A DNA stretch of 64,000 nucleotides, from positions 1 through 64,000 of the forward strand of contig NZ_WTWY01000017.1 of assembly GCF_009870825.1 (NCBI RefSeq). The letters are read 5' to 3'. How positions within the stretch are numbered: the stretch's first letter is position 1; the number at the start of each line of letters is the position of its first letter. The notes under the pieces were generated by a model. That model saw only the letters and a list, made by a program, of their open reading frames with translations, had not been told where the DNA came from and searched no databases. The position numbers and the translations under genes are program-made. This DNA is from Paenibacillus sp. USDA918EY. Its GTDB lineage: Bacteria; Bacillota; Bacilli; Paenibacillales; Paenibacillaceae. Positions 35,716 to 45,288 of the stretch are shown piece after piece.

Positions 35716-37668
35716 GTGAAGGTTTCGAACGTGACGCGCAGACGCAGACTTCTCGTCAGCTTGGCCGTTCTTTGCTTGCTGTTTGCTGCTATAATAATAA
35801 GGCTTGCCTATGTTCAACTGGGCAAAGGTGCGGAGCTTTCGGCGAAAGCGGAGGAGAACTGGAGAAGGCAAATTCCGTCCGTTGCCAAGCGGGGCGAGAT
35901 TCAGGACCGCAGCGGCGTGCCGCTTGCCTACAACATCAGCTCCCCAACCATCATGGCGGTGCCGGTTCAGGTGAAAGATCCCGACAAAACCGCAAGATTG
36001 CTTGCGCCATTGCTCGGAATGACGGAAGAGAAAATCAAAAGCACGATTACCCAAAGGAAGATGAGTGTGAAACTTCAACCCGGTGGACGCAAAATTACGA
36101 TGGAGCTTGCTCAGAAAATTCGTGATTTAAACCTGCCGGGTATCGTTGTTGCCGAGGACAATAAGCGGTATTATCCTTATGGGGATCTTGCAAGCCATAT
36201 CCTCGGCTTTACCGGAATCGACAACCAAGGTTTGACGGGCGTCGAGCAGAGATATGACAGCAAGCTGAACGGCATCCAGGGCAGCATCTCCTATCTGTCG
36301 GACGCCGGCGGCCGCATTATGCCGGGTTCCTCGGAAAAATACAACGCGCCGAAGGACGGGCTTACTTTGCAGCTTACGCTTGACAAGTCCATCCAGTCGA
36401 TCATGGAGCGCGAGCTGGACCAGGCCATGGTGCAGTATCAGGCCAGGGGCGCCTGGTCGATCGCGATGAATCCGAAGACGGGCGAAATTTACGCGATGGC
36501 GAGCAGGCCCGGATACGAACCGGGCAATTACCAGCAATACGCGTCCGAGGTCATTAACCGGAACCTGCCGATCTGGATGACTTACGAGCCCGGTTCGACC
36601 TTCAAAATCATCACGCTGGCGGCGGCGCTGCAGGAGAAGAAAGTCGACCTGAAAAACGAGCGTTTTTTTGATCCGGGATATATCAAAATCGGCGGAGCCA
36701 CGCTGAAATGCTGGAAACGCGGCGGCCATGGCAGCGAAACTTTCCTGCAGGTGGTCGAAAATTCCTGCAACCCCGGCTTTGTCACGTTGGGCAACCGGCT
36801 CGGGAAAGACACGTTGTTCAAATACATCCGCGATTTCGGCTTCGGTTCGAAAACGGGCATCGACTTGAACGGCGAGGAGAACGGGATTTTGTTCAAACCG
36901 TCCCGCGTCGGCCCCGTCGAATTGGCGACCACGGCGTTCGGCCAGGGCGTATCCGTCACGCCGATCCAGCAGGTGGCGGCGGTTTCGGCGGCCATCAACG
37001 GCGGGTACCTGTATAAGCCGTTTGTGGCCAAAGCCTGGGTGAATCCGGATACGGGCGAGGTCGTCAGCGAAAACAAACCGCAGCTGGTCAGACAGGTGAT
37101 CTCCGAAGAGACGTCGAAGCAGGTCCGCGAAGCGCTGGAAAGCGTCGTGGCCAACGGCACCGGACGCCCGGCCTTTATCGACGGCTACCGGGTCGGAGGC
37201 AAGACGGGTACCGCGCAGATCGTCGTCAACGGCCGCTATTCCGCCACGGAGCACATCGTGTCTTTTATCGCGTTCGCGCCGGCGGACGACCCGCAAATCG
37301 TCGTTTATACGGCGGTGGACAATCCGGCGGGCATCCAATTCGGGGGCGTCGTGGCCGCGCCGATCGTGCAAAACATTTTGCGGGATTCCCTTCAGGTGCT
37401 GAACGTGCCTCCGCGAAAGGATCAGCTGCCGAAGGCATATAAATACGGCGATACGCCGATCGTTACGGTGCCGGACTTGGTCGGGGCCACCGTGCAGGAT
37501 TTGTACGAGGATTTGAACATGAACTTCGTGTTGTCCAAATCGGGCACGGGCAACACGGTCGTCAGCCAGGCGCCGAAACCGGGCAGCCGGGTGGAACGGG
37601 GTTCGACGATCCGCATTTACATGGGGACCGACCCGGACACGAACGAGCCGAACAAAGCTGCCGATTAA
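35716..37668 (+). CDS. spoVD: stage V sporulation protein D (spore cortex PBP)
   Basis: Class B PBP of 650 aa that cross-links spore cortex peptidoglycan together with SpoVE. The GTG at 35716 has GGGAGG about 8 nt upstream and gives the SpoVD-like start KVSNVTRRRRLL; the ATG at 35617 adds an unlikely extension. Motifs: SxxK Ser294-Lys297, SxN 350-352 (SCN) and KTG 496-498; one PASTA domain lies at about 585-645. Cys332 and Cys351 are both present, the positions reported to form the redox switch reduced by StoA in B. subtilis SpoVD. Confidence 0.93.
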   Translation: MKVSNVTRRRRLLVSLAVLCLLFAAIIIRLAYVQLGKGAELSAKAEENWRRQIPSVAKRGEIQDRSGVPLAYNISSPTIMAVPVQVKDPDKTARLLAPLLGMTEEKIKSTITQRKMSVKLQPGGRKITMELAQKIRDLNLPGIVVAEDNKRYYPYGDLASHILGFTGIDNQGLTGVEQRYDSKLNGIQGSISYLSDAGGRIMPGSSEKYNAPKDGLTLQLTLDKSIQSIMERELDQAMVQYQARGAWSIAMNPKTGEIYAMASRPGYEPGNYQQYASEVINRNLPIWMTYEPGSTFKIITLAAALQEKKVDLKNERFFDPGYIKIGGATLKCWKRGGHGSETFLQVVENSCNPGFVTLGNRLGKDTLFKYIRDFGFGSKTGIDLNGEENGILFKPSRVGPVELATTAFGQGVSVTPIQQVAAVSAAINGGYLYKPFVAKAWVNPDTGEVVSENKPQLVRQVISEETSKQVREALESVVANGTGRPAFIDGYRVGGKTGTAQIVVNGRYSATEHIVSFIAFAPADDPQIVVYTAVDNPAGIQFGGVVAAPIVQNILRDSLQVLNVPPRKDQLPKAYKYGDTPIVTVPDLVGATVQDLYEDLNMNFVLSKSGTGNTVVSQAPKPGSRVERGSTIRIYMGTDPDTNEPNKAAD

Positions 37669-37724
37669 AGGTCTGAATCATTGCAGCAATGGACGATAAT
37701 AGAAACTAGAGCGAGGGATACGTA

Positions 37725-39212
37725 ATGAAACTGAATGAACTGGCTTCAACACTAACAATTGCACAAATCAAAGGGAGCGGGGACATCACCATCACCGGTC
37801 TTCAGACCGACTCGCGCAAGGTGGCGCCCGGAGACGTGTTCATTTGCTTGCCCGGGCATACGGTGGACGGCCATGAATTCGCCGGGCAGGCGGCCGAAAA
37901 AGGCGCGGTTGCGCTTGTGGTCGAACGGGAACTGGATATCGAACTGCCGCAGGTTATCGTCAAGGACAGCCGTTACGCGATGGCCGTCATGGCGGATGCG
38001 TTTTTCGGCTCGCCAAGCTCGCACATGAAAATGATCGGCGTCACCGGAACCAACGGGAAAACGACGACCACCTACCTGATCGAAAAGATGATGAACGACC
38101 ACGACATTCCGACCGGTCTGATCGGCACGATCCAGACCCGCTACGGCGGCCGCACGTTCCCGATGTCCGGCACGACCCCGGAAGCGCTCGAGCTGCAGCG
38201 TTCCTTGGACGACATGTCGGCAGGCGGCGTGCAGTGCTGCGTAATGGAGGTTTCCTCCCATGCGCTCGAGCAAGGACGGGTAAAAGGGACCGATTTCCGC
38301 ACGGCGATCTTTACGAACCTGACCCAGGATCATCTCGACTACCATAACACCATGGAGGAGTACAGAGCCGCGAAAGGCCTCTTTTTCTCCCGGCTCGGCA
38401 ACAAATTCGGGCGTCAGGAAAGCGAGCGGAAATTCGCCGTTTTAAACGCCGACGACGAAGCATCGCAATATTTCGCCAAGATTACGGCTGCGGAGGTCAT
38501 TACATACGGCTTGGACGAAAAGGCGGACGTGCGCGCCTCGAACATTTCCGTTACCGCCCAGGGCACGTCTTTCCATGTGGACACGTTCCGGGGCAGCGCC
38601 GACATCCAGTTGAAAATGGTCGGCAAATTCAACGTATACAACGCGCTGGCGGCGATTACGGCCGGACTTGTGGAAGGGCTTGAGCTTGACGGCATCAAGC
38701 GCAGCCTGGAATCGGTGCCGGGCGTGGACGGCCGCGTGGAGGCGGTGGACGAAGGCCAGCCGTTTGCGGTGATCGTCGATTACGCGCATACCCCGGACGG
38801 ACTGGAGAACGTGCTGAAAACCGTCAATGAGTTTGCGAAGGGCCGCGTCATTACCGTCTTTGGCTGCGGCGGCGACCGCGACCGTACGAAGCGCCCGCTG
38901 ATGGGCAAGCTTGCGGCGAAATACAGCGATTTCGTCATGGTGACTTCGGACAATCCGCGGACGGAAAACCCGGACCTGATCCTGAAGGACATCGAGGCGG
39001 GTCTCATCGAAGAATCCGTTCCGCGGGACAAATACCGGCTCATCGTGGACCGGCGGGCGGCCATACAAAAGGCTATTGAAATGGCAAGCCCCGACGATGT
39101 AGTATTGATTGCGGGGAAAGGTCATGAGACCTACCAAATCATTGGACATACGAAATACGATTTTGACGATCGGGTAGTGGCCAAGGAAGCGATAAGGGGT
39201 ATGAACAAGTGA
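37725..39212 (+). CDS. murE: UDP-MurNAc-tripeptide synthetase MurE
   Basis: Cytosolic ligase of 495 aa adding the third stem amino acid. The ATP site is VTGTNGKTTTTYLIEK. The amino-acid-selecting motif is DNPR (TSDNPRTENPD), which marks meso-diaminopimelate rather than lysine, so the wall should be mDAP type. Carbamylated-Lys region and C-terminal domain are complete. Its last 4 bp overlap the murF start. Confidence 0.96.
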   Translation: MKLNELASTLTIAQIKGSGDITITGLQTDSRKVAPGDVFICLPGHTVDGHEFAGQAAEKGAVALVVERELDIELPQVIVKDSRYAMAVMADAFFGSPSSHMKMIGVTGTNGKTTTTYLIEKMMNDHDIPTGLIGTIQTRYGGRTFPMSGTTPEALELQRSLDDMSAGGVQCCVMEVSSHALEQGRVKGTDFRTAIFTNLTQDHLDYHNTMEEYRAAKGLFFSRLGNKFGRQESERKFAVLNADDEASQYFAKITAAEVITYGLDEKADVRASNISVTAQGTSFHVDTFRGSADIQLKMVGKFNVYNALAAITAGLVEGLELDGIKRSLESVPGVDGRVEAVDEGQPFAVIVDYAHTPDGLENVLKTVNEFAKGRVITVFGCGGDRDRTKRPLMGKLAAKYSDFVMVTSDNPRTENPDLILKDIEAGLIEESVPRDKYRLIVDRRAAIQKAIEMASPDDVVLIAGKGHETYQIIGHTKYDFDDRVVAKEAIRGMNK

Positions 39213-40615
39213 TTACGAAGAAGCTGGACGAAGTGGCGGTCATGTGCGGAGGAACTCTTGCGCATGACCATGATTGTGATATACGGGTAAAGGGGGTCTT
39301 TACGGATTCCCGCAAAATTGAAGACGGCAGGCTGTTCGTGCCGCTGGTGGGCGAGAAATTCGACGGCCACGCCTTTGCCGCGGCCGCGCTTGAAGGCGGC
39401 GCAGGCGCCGTGTTATGGCAGCGGGACCGCGGCCTTCCGCCGGCGGGGCCGGCCATTGTCGTTGAGGATACGCTCGCCGCGCTGCAGGCGCTGGCCAAAG
39501 CCTACCTGGCGGAAGTCGGCTGCCGCGTCGTCGGCATTACCGGCAGCAACGGCAAAACGACGACGAAGGATATGGTGTACGCGCTGCTCGGCACCTCTTT
39601 CAAGGTTCACAAAACCGGCGGGAACTTCAACAACCATATCGGCCTGCCGCTGACGATTCTCGAAATGCCGCAGGATACGGAAATCGCGGTGCTGGAGATG
39701 GGCATGAGCGGACGCCACGAGATCGAAAGCTTGTCGGCGATCGCTTCGCCGGAAGTGGCCGTCATTACGAACATCGGCGAGGCCCATCTGCTGCAGCTGG
39801 GGTCGAGGCATGAAATCGCCCGCGCCAAGGTCGAGATCATAAGCGGCATGAAGCCGGGCGGTCTGCTGGTTTACCACGGTGATGAGCCGCTGATTCCGCT
39901 TGTGTTGGATGAGCCGGAGACTATAAAACCGGAAGGGCTGAAGACTTTTACGTTCGGCATGGATCCGGACAAAAACGACGATTACCCGACCGGGATGATG
40001 TTCCACGGCAAAGGCGTCATTTTCACTACCCACAGGCATCCGGAGGAAGGCCTCGACCTGCCGCTGCTCGGACAGCATAACGTCATCAACTGTCTGGCCG
40101 CGCTTGCGGTCGCGGATTACTTCGGCATCGGCAAGGACGGCATTCGCGAGGGACTGTCCGGCCTGCGCCTGACGGGGATGCGGATTGAGCAGATTACGGC
40201 GCCAAGCGGGCTTACCGTTCTGAACGACGCATACAACGCCAGTCCGCTGTCGATGAAGGCGGCAATCGACGTGCTGGACAGCCTCAAAGGACATCGCCGG
40301 AAAATCGCCGTTCTAGGGGACATGCTTGAGCTTGGGCCGAAGGAGCTCGAGTTCCATGCGGAAGTCGGCGAATATGCGGCGGACGGCAAAGTCGACATGC
40401 TGTACACGTTCGGACCGCTGTCGGAGGAAACGGCGGAAGCGGCCAGACGCAAGCGTCCGGATCTTCCCGTCTATCATTTTTCCGATAAAGAAGAACTCGC
40501 CTCCCATCTTGCCGGGCAAGTTCATCCGAAAGACATCGTGCTGATCAAAGCTTCGCGAGGGATGAAAATGGAAGAAATAGTGGATGCTCTTGTCAAAAAA
40601 GACTTGCATAACTAA
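39209..40615 (+). CDS. murF: UDP-MurNAc-tripeptide--D-Ala-D-Ala ligase MurF
   Basis: Adds the D-Ala-D-Ala dipeptide to complete the pentapeptide; 468 aa. The ATP motif is GITGSNGKTTTKDMV (about 108-122). The N-terminal domain contains GVFTDSRKIEDGRLFVPL, binding the UDP-sugar. It starts with GTG overlapping the murE stop (GTGA), indicating translational coupling. It sits directly after murE, whereas B. subtilis has murF elsewhere. Confidence 0.96.
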   Translation: MITKKLDEVAVMCGGTLAHDHDCDIRVKGVFTDSRKIEDGRLFVPLVGEKFDGHAFAAAALEGGAGAVLWQRDRGLPPAGPAIVVEDTLAALQALAKAYLAEVGCRVVGITGSNGKTTTKDMVYALLGTSFKVHKTGGNFNNHIGLPLTILEMPQDTEIAVLEMGMSGRHEIESLSAIASPEVAVITNIGEAHLLQLGSRHEIARAKVEIISGMKPGGLLVYHGDEPLIPLVLDEPETIKPEGLKTFTFGMDPDKNDDYPTGMMFHGKGVIFTTHRHPEEGLDLPLLGQHNVINCLAALAVADYFGIGKDGIREGLSGLRLTGMRIEQITAPSGLTVLNDAYNASPLSMKAAIDVLDSLKGHRRKIAVLGDMLELGPKELEFHAEVGEYAADGKVDMLYTFGPLSEETAEAARRKRPDLPVYHFSDKEELASHLAGQVHPKDIVLIKASRGMKMEEIVDALVKKDLHN

Positions 40616-40636
40616 ACATAAGGAGGGGGTGAATCC

Positions 40637-41602
40637 ATGGATTATCAATTGCTGCTGCTGACGATAGGCGTTTCATTTATTCTCGCGATCATTGCCGCTC
40701 CTCTCCTCATTCCGCTTTTGAGGCGGCTGAAATTTGGACAGCAGGTTCGCGACGACGGCCCGCAAAGCCATTTGAAAAAAGCCGGCACGCCCACGATGGG
40801 CGGTATCGTAATCATTTTGGCTTTTACGCTGTCTTTCTTGAAATTTTCGGTCATCAACACCGATTTTTACGTACTGCTGGTGGCTACGCTCGGATTCGGA
40901 CTTATCGGGTTTCTCGACGATTATATCAAAATCGTTTTTAAGCGCTCGCTGGGTTTGACGGCGCGCCAAAAGCTGATCGGCCAGCTGCTGTTTTCGGCGA
41001 TCATGTGCATTTTGCTGATTCAAAACGGTCACAGCACCGCGATCCACGTTCCGGGAACTTCCTTCTCGTTTGACTGGGGAGGCTGGTTTTATTATCCGTT
41101 TATTGTCATCATGATGATGGCTGTCACCAACGCGGTCAATTTTACGGATGGAGTGGACGGTTTGCTGTCCGGCGTCAGCGCCATCGCTTGTGCCGCTTTT
41201 GCCCTGGTGGCCATGCAGGCGACGTCGCTGTCCGCGGCCGTTTGCGCCGCGGCGATGATCGGAGCGGTACTCGGTTTTCTGGTCTTCAATGCGCATCCCG
41301 CCAAAGTGTTTATGGGCGATACCGGTTCACTCGGCATCGGGGGTGCGATCGGCGCCATTGCGATCGTGACCAAAACGGAGCTGCTGTTCATCGTCATCGG
41401 CGGCGTGTTCGTCATCGAGATGTTGTCCGTGGTGCTGCAGGTGGCTTCGTTTAAAACGAGAGGCAAACGCATATTTAAAATGAGTCCGATCCACCATCAT
41501 TTCGAATTGTCGGGATGGTCGGAATGGCGCGTCGTCATTACGTTCTGGCTGGTGAGCATCGTACTCGCGGGCATCGGACTTTACTTGAACAAGGGGTTGT
41601 AG
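40637..41602 (+). CDS. mraY: phospho-MurNAc-pentapeptide translocase MraY
   Basis: Ten-helix membrane enzyme of 321 aa that moves phospho-MurNAc-pentapeptide to undecaprenyl phosphate, giving lipid I. Catalytic acidic motifs are seen in FLDDYIKI (about 92-99), NAVNFTDGVDGL (about 165-176) and KVFMGDTGSLGIGG (about 222-235), followed by the MSPIHHHFELSGW loop. AAGGAGGGGG lies before the ATG. Confidence 0.97.
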   Translation: MDYQLLLLTIGVSFILAIIAAPLLIPLLRRLKFGQQVRDDGPQSHLKKAGTPTMGGIVIILAFTLSFLKFSVINTDFYVLLVATLGFGLIGFLDDYIKIVFKRSLGLTARQKLIGQLLFSAIMCILLIQNGHSTAIHVPGTSFSFDWGGWFYYPFIVIMMMAVTNAVNFTDGVDGLLSGVSAIACAAFALVAMQATSLSAAVCAAAMIGAVLGFLVFNAHPAKVFMGDTGSLGIGGAIGAIAIVTKTELLFIVIGGVFVIEMLSVVLQVASFKTRGKRIFKMSPIHHHFELSGWSEWRVVITFWLVSIVLAGIGLYLNKGL

Positions 41603-41605
41603 AAT

Positions 41606-43027
41606 ATGAAGCATCCAGAATCGTACAGGGATCGGGAAGTCGTCGTGCTGGGCCTGGCCAAAAGCGGTGTACAAGTTGCCAAGGTGATGCACAGTTACGG
41701 CGCGAAGGTGACCGTCAACGACCAAAAAAACAGAGATCAGTGCCCCGAAGCCGGGGAACTGGAGGCGCTCGGCATTACCGTCATTTGCGGCGGTCATCCG
41801 GCGGATCTGGTTCATCCCGGTATTTCTCTGCTTATCAAGAATCCGGGGATTCCTTATAAAGTCGGGCCGGTCAAGCAAGCGCTGGAGCTCGGTATCGAAA
41901 TCGTCACCGAAGTGGAGGTCGCCTATCATATTTGCAGTGCGCCCATCATCGGCATTACGGGCTCGAACGGCAAAACGACGACCACAACCTGGGTCGGAAA
42001 CATGCTGGAGGAAGCCGGCATGCGTCCGATCGTGGCGGGCAACATCGGGACGCCGCTTTGCGAAGCCGCGCAAGGCGCGGACAGCGGCAACTGGATGGTG
42101 ACCGAACTGAGCAGCTTCCAGCTGAAAGGAACGAAGGAATTCCGTCCGCGCATCGGATGTTTGCTGAACTTGGCGGAAACGCATCTGGACTACCATGGCG
42201 ATATGGAGGATTATGTCGCTTCCAAAGCCAAAATGTTCGCCAATCAGGGAGAAGGAGATACCGCAGTCCTCAATTGGGATGATTCGACCTGCCGCGAGCT
42301 CGTGCCCTACATCAAGGCGAAGCTTCTGCCTTTCTCTACCAACGAGGAGTTGGTGGAAGGCGTCTACGTCAGCCCTTCTTTTATCCAAGGCGTAGAGGAT
42401 GAAGTTCGGCGCAGCATCGTATACCGGGATGAACACGGCCAAGTCACAGAGATCATCCCCGTGGAGGAAGTCGGTATCCCGGGCCGCTTTAATGTCGCAA
42501 ATGCGGCGGCCGCCTGCGCGATCGCCATCGCCGCAGGCGTGCCCGCAAACCGGTTAAGAGGGCCGTTGTCCTCCTTCCGTGGCGTGGAACATCGATTGGA
42601 GTACATCAAGGAACTGAACGGAGTCGCTTATTACAATAATTCGAAAGCGACCAATGCCAAAGCGACGATGATGGCCATAACATCCTTTCATCGTCCGATC
42701 GTTTTGATTGCCGGGGGACTGGACCGGGGCTCGGATTACATGGAGCTCGCGCCGGTCTTGTCGGAACGCGTCAAAGCGGTGGTCGCGCTTGGCGAAACGG
42801 CGCAAAAAATCGCCAACGTGTCGCATCTTGCCGGATTAAAGCATATTGTCGTCGTCGATAATGAGGAGGACGCCGCCGACACGCTTCGCGCAGCCGTAAA
42901 GGCAGCGCATGCCGCCGCAGAGCCGGGGGATATCGTGCTTTTGTCTCCCGCCTGCGCCAGCTGGGATATGTTTGCCTCGTATGAGGAGCGTGGACGCATT
43001 TTTAAAGAGGCGGTGCATAATCTTTAA
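41606..43027 (+). CDS. murD: UDP-MurNAc-L-alanine--D-glutamate ligase MurD
   Basis: Adds D-Glu to UDP-MurNAc-L-Ala; 473 aa. The ATP motif is ITGSNGKTTTTTWVG (about 118-132), the N-terminal Rossmann domain begins VVVLGLAKSGVQVAK, and YYNNSKATNAKAT is the typical central-domain motif. It starts 3 bp after mraY. Its stop codon lies at the base of a terminator-like hairpin before spoVE. Confidence 0.96.
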   Translation: MKHPESYRDREVVVLGLAKSGVQVAKVMHSYGAKVTVNDQKNRDQCPEAGELEALGITVICGGHPADLVHPGISLLIKNPGIPYKVGPVKQALELGIEIVTEVEVAYHICSAPIIGITGSNGKTTTTTWVGNMLEEAGMRPIVAGNIGTPLCEAAQGADSGNWMVTELSSFQLKGTKEFRPRIGCLLNLAETHLDYHGDMEDYVASKAKMFANQGEGDTAVLNWDDSTCRELVPYIKAKLLPFSTNEELVEGVYVSPSFIQGVEDEVRRSIVYRDEHGQVTEIIPVEEVGIPGRFNVANAAAACAIAIAAGVPANRLRGPLSSFRGVEHRLEYIKELNGVAYYNNSKATNAKATMMAITSFHRPIVLIAGGLDRGSDYMELAPVLSERVKAVVALGETAQKIANVSHLAGLKHIVVVDNEEDAADTLRAAVKAAHAAAEPGDIVLLSPACASWDMFASYEERGRIFKEAVHNL

Positions 43028-43056
43028 GTAGGGGGGTGGATAAGCCCCTACTTTTT
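43026..43056 (+). terminator. terminator inside the dcw cluster, murD/spoVE
   Basis: AAGTAGGGG (43026-43034) pairs perfectly with CCCCTACTT (43045-43053), followed by TTT and CG. The stem begins at the murD stop codon. The T-run is five long, so partial termination is likely. Confidence 0.8.
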
Positions 43057-43075
43057 CGCAAAAGGTGGCCTCTTC

Positions 43076-44173
43076 ATGAACAAGACACGCCCGGCGCCGG
43101 ACTTGTGGCTGTTTCTCTGCATCTTGGGACTGCTCACGATCGGCATCATTATGGTATACAGCGCAGGCTCGGTGCTCGCATTCCATGAACATGGGGACTC
43201 TTTCTATTTCGTCAAACGCCAGCTGCTTTTTGCTGGACTTGGACTTGTAGCCATGTTTTTTACGGCCAGCATCGATTTTCGGATATGGAAAAAATACGCC
43301 AAGCTCGCCTTGATCGTCTGCTTCGTCCTGTTGGTCATCGTGTTGATACCGGGGATCGGCGTCGTTCGCGGCGGGGCGCGCAGCTGGCTCGGCATCAGCT
43401 CGTTCGGCATCCAGCCGTCCGAATTTATGAAGCTTGGCATGATTTTGTTCCTCTCGAAATGGCTGAGCAGCGACGAGTGGAACATCACCTCGTTCGGCAG
43501 GGGCCTGATGCCGCCGCTGGGACTGGTCGGACTAGCCTTCGGCCTGATTATGCTCCAGCCGGATTTGGGTACGGGCACCGTGATGCTGGGAGGCGCGATG
43601 ATGATCATTTTTACGGCCGGAGCGCGCTTAAGCCATTTGGGCATGTTGGGGTTGGCCGGCGCTGCCGGATTTGTCGGCCTGATTTTGGCCGCGCCTTATC
43701 GCCTGAAGCGGATTACCGGGTTTCTCGACCCTTGGTCCGATCCGCTCGGGACGGGTTATCAGATTATTCAATCGTTATACGCCATCGGCCCGGGCGGGCT
43801 TGGCGGTTTGGGACTCGGAATGAGCCGTCAAAAGTACAGCTACGTTCCGGAGCCGCAAACGGACTTTATATTTTCGATTTTGGCCGAGGAGCTCGGTTTT
43901 ATCGGCGGCCTGATCGTGCTGCTCCTGTTTTTGATCCTGGTCTGGCGGGGCATGCGTGTCGCGATGACGATTCCCGACCGTTTCGGCAGCTTGTTTGCGG
44001 TAGGCATCGTCGGCATGGTCGCCGTGCAGGTTATCATCAATATCGGCGTCGTCATCGGCCTGATGCCGGTCACGGGGATTACGTTGCCGCTGATCAGCTA
44101 CGGCGGCTCGTCGCTTACGCTGATGCTGACCGCCCTGGGCATTTTACTTAATCTATCACGTTATGCGAGGTGA
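43076..44173 (+). CDS. spoVE: stage V sporulation protein E (SEDS peptidoglycan polymerase)
   Basis: SEDS-family glycosyltransferase of 365 aa with about ten helices, which polymerises glycan with SpoVD for the spore cortex. Motifs include MVYSAGSVLA, GGARSWLGISSFGIQPSEFMKLGMI (about 102-126, with the catalytic Asp region following) and GLMPVTGITLPLISYGGSSL near the C-terminus. Position between murD and murG matches spoVE in B. subtilis; FtsW is a close relative and cannot be fully excluded. AAGGTGG lies before the ATG. Confidence 0.88.
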   Translation: MNKTRPAPDLWLFLCILGLLTIGIIMVYSAGSVLAFHEHGDSFYFVKRQLLFAGLGLVAMFFTASIDFRIWKKYAKLALIVCFVLLVIVLIPGIGVVRGGARSWLGISSFGIQPSEFMKLGMILFLSKWLSSDEWNITSFGRGLMPPLGLVGLAFGLIMLQPDLGTGTVMLGGAMMIIFTAGARLSHLGMLGLAGAAGFVGLILAAPYRLKRITGFLDPWSDPLGTGYQIIQSLYAIGPGGLGGLGLGMSRQKYSYVPEPQTDFIFSILAEELGFIGGLIVLLLFLILVWRGMRVAMTIPDRFGSLFAVGIVGMVAVQVIINIGVVIGLMPVTGITLPLISYGGSSLTLMLTALGILLNLSRYAR

Positions 44174-44178
44174 TCGGC

Positions 44179-45288
44179 ATGCGAGTCGTTTTAACGGGCG
44201 GCGGGACCGGGGGGCACATCTACCCGGCTATCGCCGTTGCGAGGCAGTGCGAAGCGGAAGACCCCGATTCTGCGTTTTTATATATCGGCGGCACGAAAGG
44301 CTTGGAAAGCAAGCTTGTACCGCAGGAGCAAATTCCTTTTCAATCGATCGACATTACGGGCTTTCGCCGCAAATTGTCGGCGGAAAACATCAAGACGGTC
44401 ATCCGTTTTTTGAAAGGCGTCAAAGCGTCCAAGCGGATGCTTGCCGAATTCAAACCGGACGTGGTGATCGGCACGGGCGGTTACGTCTGCGGACCGGTCG
44501 TTTATGCGGCGGCCAAGCTGGGCATCCCGTCCATCATCCATGAGCAAAACGCCATTCCCGGCTTGACCAACCAGTTCCTGAGCAGGTACGTCAGCACGGT
44601 GGCTGTCAGCTTCGAAGGTTCGGAGCGTTCCTTCCCGAAGGCCAAACGCGTCATATACACGGGCAACCCGCGGGCAACCACCGTGCAGTCCGCCAACAGG
44701 GAACGGGGATTCGCGTCGCTGGGCATTCCGATGGACAGTTCGGTCGTGCTTGTCGTCGGCGGGAGCCGCGGGGCAAAAGCGATCAACGACGCGATGATCG
44801 AAATGGCTCCGCAGCTTCAGAAGCTCAAACACATTCATTTTGTTTATGTGACGGGCGAGCAATATTTCGATAAGACGCGTGAAGAGATCCGCGTCAAACT
44901 CGGCAGCATGCCGAATCATCTGCATGTGCTTCCTTACGTGCATAACATGCCGGAGGTGCTTGCGGCCACATCGCTGATCGTCAACCGGGCGGGGGCATCC
45001 TTCCTGGCTGAAATCAATTCTTTGGGCATTCCCTCGATCCTGATCCCTTCGCCGAACGTGACCAATAACCATCAGGAGGCCAACGCGCGCCAGCTGGAAA
45101 AGGCCGGAGCGGCGAAGGTCATTCTGGAGAAGGACTTATCCGGCAAGCGTCTCTTTCAATCTATCGAGGATATCATGGGCGATATTCATGTTCAGCAAAA
45201 GATGTCCGAACAATCGAAAAGGCTTGGGAAGCCGGATTCGGCGAACCTGATCGTCGAAGAAATGCGCCGCCTCGCATCGGGGCGGTAA
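44179..45288 (+). CDS. murG: lipid II synthase MurG
   Basis: Peripheral membrane GT28 glycosyltransferase of 369 aa that adds GlcNAc to lipid I. The N-terminal loop GGGTGGHIYPA and the C-terminal UDP-GlcNAc site NRAGASFLAEINSLGIPSILIPSP...NHQEANA are clear. I choose ATG 44179, giving MRVVLTGGGTGGH, because GAGGTGA, which overlaps the spoVE stop, is 5 nt upstream; the GTG at 44170 is less suitable. Confidence 0.95.
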   Translation: MRVVLTGGGTGGHIYPAIAVARQCEAEDPDSAFLYIGGTKGLESKLVPQEQIPFQSIDITGFRRKLSAENIKTVIRFLKGVKASKRMLAEFKPDVVIGTGGYVCGPVVYAAAKLGIPSIIHEQNAIPGLTNQFLSRYVSTVAVSFEGSERSFPKAKRVIYTGNPRATTVQSANRERGFASLGIPMDSSVVLVVGGSRGAKAINDAMIEMAPQLQKLKHIHFVYVTGEQYFDKTREEIRVKLGSMPNHLHVLPYVHNMPEVLAATSLIVNRAGASFLAEINSLGIPSILIPSPNVTNNHQEANARQLEKAGAAKVILEKDLSGKRLFQSIEDIMGDIHVQQKMSEQSKRLGKPDSANLIVEEMRRLASGR

